Position numbers and translations under genes: made by a program. This document shows positions 59,337-64,000 of a stretch of 64,000 nucleotides of DNA, piece after piece. The first letter of the stretch is position 1. Each line of letters starts with the position of its first letter. The notes below the pieces were generated by a model that was given only the letters and a program-made list of their open reading frames with translations, was not told where the DNA came from and did not search any database. Source of the stretch: Takifugu bimaculatus (taxonomy: Eukaryota > Chordata > Actinopteri > Tetraodontiformes > Tetraodontidae); NCBI GenBank assembly GCA_004026145.2, contig CP034976.1, positions 1,824,480 to 1,888,479 on the forward strand, in the 5' to 3' direction.

Positions 59337-59530
59337 CTGTATTTCATCCATTTCAGTCATTTTGTAACATGAGCGGCAGAAATTGCATTCTCCAGTTTTG
59401 CCATATCGTCCGGCAACAGCAGCAACATGGAGTGAGAGCTGTTAAACGGGAGGTGAAGGACCGATGTGTTAAACATCTGGTCACCATAGGTTTCAAATCT
59501 CATCTCAGTATTCATCATCTGAACTGGAAC
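59337..59530 (-). pseudogene. Serpin exon with premature stop (inverted copy)
   Basis: Same exon as 40679-40872, with the same TGA (59357-59359) at the conserved Trp and the same splice ends. Confidence 0.7.
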
Positions 59531-59771
59531 CTGAAAATTCAAAGTTTATTTATACAGTGTATGGAGATAAGTCCAGGGCCCAGGGGGGAGCCCAAGGGTC
59601 CCGGGCCCAGGGGCCCAGTGTGTGAAACCTCTGGGGCTGAACGAGTCCAGCAGCCTTGCTGGCCACCATTAGACTTTAAGGACAAATCAATACAATAGGT
59701 AAATTACACACCCACAAAAGAAAGTTTTCTATGTCCCTATACAATAAAGAGACATTTCCAGTAACCCCATA

Positions 59772-60625
59772 ATCCCGCTTTCTAAATTTCAAGTAGCAGA
59801 TATGAACAGGGAAATGCTACATTATCTGCTTATTCTGTTTCAAATAATCTGATGAGATAGGTGGGGAGTTAATTCAGTTGGGGATAGACGGATGGAATAT
59901 TAGTGTTGTTAGTATGATGCTTGAGTTCTTGAGATATTGTTTTCAATTCAGGACTCTGCCGCCTTGAGTTGGCTTTTTTTGAAGACAGAAATGTTGACAA
60001 AAGTGTGGACCAAAGTGGGAAATTCAATTTTATTTAAACACAAACACACTCATAAAACATTAAATCTCAAACTATGTACAGGAGTTGAATATTAAATGTA
60101 AAACGATGTACAATAGTGCAACATAAAATCTCAGTGCAACATTAAATCTCAGTGTGTACAGGAGTGCAACATTACATTTCATAACTATGTACAGTCGTGC
60201 AACATGCATTCCTGGCATGTAGTTCATTTTGTCCTTTCCTCCATCCATCTTCGTCTCTCTGCCTCAAAGAAAGGAGTGGCCACAAACTCTTTCCAAGTCA
60301 TCTCTCGGGCCATCCCCTTGTCCCGATATAGAGAATAGACTTTAGATGGGCAGTTAAATGTATTTACCTGCCACTCCAGGGAACCCTGTATGTATATGTG
60401 GGCTGTTTGGTCCCTGTTTAAGAGTCAAATGGCAGAACCTGCAGAGGCGATCAGGTGGCTGGGAGTCGGGTCTCTGTTCTCCGAGCTTTTTCCCTCCACA
60501 CGCTTTTTGATGGCCTCCAGCTCCCTCTGGAAAAACTCTGACGGGGGGGGGCAGCAATTCTTCCCCGTTCATTCTCTATGGTCGTGCTAAACACTAAGGA
60601 TGAAAATATTTTAGGCCGCTAGGCG
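59772..60625 (-). mobile_element. Internally deleted Dada-like element (inverted copy)
   Basis: Mirror of 39590-40429. The last transposase exon here has two single-base insertions (GGAGGGAAAAAGC, GAGAACAGAG) that break the frame present at 39.7 kb. Confidence 0.65.
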
Positions 60626-60655
60626 CCTTTTCCCCGTTTGGACTCAGCGACACAT

Positions 60656-60704
<49 letters not shown>

Positions 60705-60717
60705 CTCTCTCTATATC

Positions 60718-60750
<33 letters not shown>

Positions 60751-60758
60751 TATATATA
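60656..60758. repeat. (CT)n(TA)n microsatellite, second LINE-empty site
   Basis: Inverted equivalent of 39457-39555, with irregular CT units (CCTCTC interruptions). There is no LINE between the flanks. Confidence 0.8.
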
Positions 60759-60919
60759 GCTTACGAAGGTGAACAACGTTTGTGTTTTAATGTCCAGAGG
60801 AAATTTCTGATTCACTCATGAGAATGGCATTAGGAGTTCATGTTAATTTTCATGGAAAAACACGTCTTTACCAAAGTTACTGTGCATACATAAGCTGTTA
60901 TTTTACATTATTCTATAGT

Positions 60920-61107
60920 CAACTACAATCTGCCATGTCTCTAAAGATGTCCTCATCCTCTGGTAATTTCTGCAGGTGTGGGAAGACCTCAAGTAATTGT
61001 TGGAACAGTGGACAGTGGATTTCATCTTTTTCTCATGAATCTGCTGCAAGGCCTGTGGAAAGACCTGGTTTGCTGACAACCCTCGAAGGCTGGAGAAGCT
61101 GCCGAAC
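60920..61107 (+). pseudogene. Fossil fragment of Dada-like transposase exon 8 (third copy)
   Basis: Inverted equivalent of 39108-39295. It reads CTGCTGCAAGGCCTGT and GCTGACAACCCTCGA. Confidence 0.6.
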
Positions 61108-62190
61108 CGTTCATCATCAGAGCAGATCAAAGACAGTGTTCTGTAGAACCAGCCAATGTAACAGCATTGCTAGTGGGAATGCTAGTTTTGTTGTTTTTCT
61201 CCAATTGTATTTAGTCTTTTAGTTGAATATTTATGTCAGCAATTAAGTCATCAGAAATCTACCCCCAATGTGCCTACGACACATCAACTGAAAGCACTTT
61301 CTGACTTTTCTGTCTTGTTGAAGCGTCTGTGGTCCCACTCAGTTGCTCTAACTTAATTTTATTACACCTATTCAACATTTATAAAAAGCTCAGTGTGTCC
61401 TATTTCTGTGGTAATTGTTCATTTTGCTGGAGATGGACTTAAAAGGATGCACAGATTGAATGGTAAAATGGCTAGCACAATAAAATATCAATGTATTTTA
61501 ATTATAACATGACAAAATGACAAAAATGACAGAAAGCATAAAATAAATGAAAGCAGATGCACATGGGGGTGTGAACACCTACATCTTCTAAGGATGCAAA
61601 ACATTTGAGCAGTCTGAAATTATTGAATTACAATATTAATAGAAAAACTCCTTTTAGCATCCCACAATTATGTTGTGAATTACTTCAGCATAAAAAAATC
61701 CCCAAAAACTAAAAGCCATTAGATCCATAGAACATTTTTTCCAGGACAACTTCTGCATTTATGAAGCCCTGTGATTTCAGGAAACAGTCTTCTTCAGACC
61801 AGTGGCCCAAAAGGAGTCTCTGAGTTTAGGATTAGGGGAAGGGAATGGGTTTACTCTTGGTGGAACGGCCGAGGGGAGGGGTCCAGAGCCGGGCGGCAAG
61901 GCAGAGGTACCGATGAGGGGCGAACGGCAGACGAGTCGAGGCCAGGCAGAGGAGTCGAAGCCGGGGAAGCAGATTATAGCTGGAGCCACGGAGGCAGAGT
62001 GCGTGGACGGAGACAGGAAGCAGGCAGGTTTCCTGGGGAACAGGCGAGGGAGGCAGGATGAAGACAGGCAGGTCTGGGATGAGCTGCAGCGGAGCCGACA
62101 GGTGAGTGGAGTTGGCCTGATGAGGTGGGAGTGGCTGACAGGTAGAGTGGAAAACTACTGAGGGCAGGAAGCAAGGAAAAGAGTTGGAGT

Positions 62191-63041
62191 TCACTTTTTC
62201 CAAAATTTTAGAATCCTGCTCCAGACCCCTTTCTTCTTCTTCTTTTTCTCCTTCTTTTCAATGTAGTTCTGATGAAAGGAGGAATTGGTTTTAGTTTTCA
62301 CATCCACACATTTAAACTTCCAAAACCAGGAGTGACGGGACAAACAAATCTGCGGCTGCTTACCCAAAGCTGCTGGAGTTGCTCTTGGAGGCGCTCAGTT
62401 TCCTGCTTTCTCTCCTCCTCTTGCTGTTTGCGCAGGGTCTCTTGTTCGTGGAGTTTCTCCTCCAGCTCTGACTGGTGTTTTCTCCAGCGCTGAGCTTCGG
62501 TCTGCCAGGACTCGATCACCATGGTCAGCTGCTTCTTCAAGCAGTCGTCCCTCTCTTCCCTCATCCCTCTCTCAAGCTGCTGTCTCAGCCTCTCCTCTCT
62601 CTCACGCATCTCATGCTGGTCCTTCTCTTTCTCCTCCAGGAGCTTCCTCTGGAATTCTTCCTGCACACCAATGAGCCTCTGCCTCATCCACGCCTCCATC
62701 TGCTGTTCTTTTTCTGAGAATTGCAGGTTCAGAGCCTCTTCTTTCTTGGAGAGCTCTACGTGGTCTCCGTGCTCCGGACTCTGGTGGCTGTCATTGGTTC
62801 CACTGCGCAACTTCTCCTCCAGATCAGAGCACTTGTCTTGGCTGACTGTGAGATCAGCCCTTGCCTGGTTCAGCTGGGTCAGGGCGTCCATATGAGCCAC
62901 TGTTCTTATCTGGCACCTTTTGGTGCTCCGGCTCAACTGCTCGTCCTTCTCAGCCAGCTGTTCTTTTAGCTGCCTGACTTCATGCTGAAGCTCCGTAACT
63001 GACCTCAGCAGCTTTTTGTTCTCTTCCTGTATCTTCTCCAT
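62191..63041 (-). CDS. Coiled-coil protein, two exons (copy 3 of 3)
   Basis: Exon 1 63041-62364, exon 2 62268-62191, 251 residues, same splice sites as the other copies. Differences are few (Arg-to-Cys at KRCQIRT, Gln-to-His at KLHEQE). Its exon 1 end reads RLQEQLQQLW. Function is not recognised. Confidence 0.6.
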
Positions 63042-63204
63042 TGGTCTTCCTGTTCTTACTTTTATGTTTAAAATGTAGATCACTTTAGCAGCTTCTGTTA
63101 TGTTATTCTGTTATGCTGTTTCACTAACACAAGTAGATAGTTTAAGTATATTAGGATTTATGTTTAGGACTAGAGCTTTAGTCTTTGATGTTGTGCCTTT
63201 TATG

Positions 63205-63763
63205 TCAGGCTTTGAACCAGGCGTGTCCAAACCCAGGCAGCAAGTAGCACTGACCACTCCAGGTGTCCCAGAGGCTGCCTGAAAAGAAAAACGGGAGCTG
63301 AAACATGAATTTAATAATCAGGTGTTTTATTTAGCAGCCCTCTCTGGGATACCTTACGGAGCATATCAATAACAACAAGCCCTAAATGTTGTTCAGGAAT
63401 TTTGTTTATTGGCTTCCAGTACATACTCTGCAGATCCAACTAATCAGGACAGTAGCCTAAATGCATTGGCGGTGAGAGCATATCCACATTTTAAGCCCCG
63501 CCCATCCCTACGCACTGGTCTGCCCCATACATATAGCTGGAGCTTACCTTCTCTGTGAAAGACTGTAAAACTGCCGCTTCCCTCCCACACCCACCATCAC
63601 ACCTTTGTGTTTGACGGTGTAGAAGCCGATCGCCTGACCGTCTCTCCACAACAGGCTGCAGCTTTCGGTGCGGGGGTGCAGGGAGAAACACGGTCTCATC
63701 CAAAGATCTGTTCACAACCCGACTGAGCAGGAACACTATCACCCTCTCCACAATCAACTGGAC
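63205..63763 (-). pseudogene. fam169-like exons 4 and 5 (inverted copy)
   Basis: Exon 4 is 63763-63603 and exon 5 is 63278-63205, matching 36466-36626 and 36951-37024. The same frameshift and early stop are present. Exon 3 would lie just beyond the window end. Confidence 0.6.
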
Positions 63764-64000
63764 CTGGAGAGGAAAAAACACTGATTTAGGAGGACCAACT
63801 GTTGCCACAAGTCATATATTTACCAAAAAGACTACATTCACATGTTCCTGTTGCCTTTCACATAGTTTTGAGGCTCCAGTTGATCCAGTTTCTATCTTCT
63901 GTTGCTGTGTACTTTAACTCCAGGCTCCTCTATTGTACTTTTACCCCTCCACATTTCAGGCCAGTTAATTTACTAAACAATAAGAAGCATAATTTGTTAA

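Larger units (their letters stand above)
57284..64000. repeat. ~6.7 kb inverted arm matching 36228-42934
   Basis: Mirror of the left arm. The last base of the window corresponds to 36228, so the arm continues beyond the window. Extra single-base indels here (for example in the cysteine-module exon at 60.45 kb) may be consensus errors. Confidence 0.85.

Overview
This is eukaryotic DNA, most likely from a ray-finned fish. Genes are split by GT-AG introns, long (CA)n, (GA)n and (TA)n microsatellites are frequent, and the mobile elements are fish-typical: a Tx1-clade LINE, an L2-type LINE, a hAT MITE and Dada-like DNA transposons. The species cannot be named from sequence alone. The window is a repeat-rich patchwork of segmental duplications and contains one 100-base assembly gap (57184-57283).

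The centrepiece (9242-33379) is a tRNA-Gly(GCC) gene on the minus strand cut in two by about 24 kb. Three almost identical ~8.02 kb transposon copies lie head to tail inside it. Every boundary, including both internal junctions, carries the hexamer CCCGCG, which in the tRNA is the 3' side of the anticodon stem. Each copy carries a nine-coding-exon gene that splices in frame to 1,455 codons. It encodes a DDE-type transposase with a DxxH motif, an N-terminal ExoX-C-like segment and a C-terminal pair of cysteine modules. Fish host, small-RNA-gene target, 6-bp duplication and protein motifs all fit the Dada superfamily; a tRNA-Gly-targeting member is the best reading.

Left of it (3441-8987, minus) is a decayed Tx1-clade LINE inserted in a (TC)n/(GA)n microsatellite, like the microsatellite-specific Kibi family. 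Its empty site is preserved in duplicate blocks at 39.5 kb and 60.7 kb.

Right of the array lie a fam169-like pseudogene split by a hAT MITE (35230-37024), a coiled-coil gene present three times (1.1, 37.2 and 62.2-63.0 kb), a serpin exon with a stop at a conserved Trp, an FGF8/17-like terminal exon, and LINE fragments. Two tandem genes (46980-50960 and 53026-56640, minus) encode an unusual protein: an MGCSCS lipidation-type N-terminus, 32-42 copies of a 12-residue Pro-rich repeat, and a tail resembling the LARP4 C-terminus. A third, broken paralogue at 42.6 kb has only about two repeats.

Large-scale structure: 36228-42934 reappears inverted at 57284-64000 beyond the gap, 46529-51494 reappears directly at 52577-57183, and 880-3440 reappears at 37.0-39.5 and 60.7-63.2 kb. 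Several of these could be true segmental duplications or uncollapsed haplotypes. Dada fragments (3' tails, one transposase-exon fossil and 5' ends) are scattered through all blocks, and several block breakpoints fall in them, so this family seems tied to the rearrangement of the locus.
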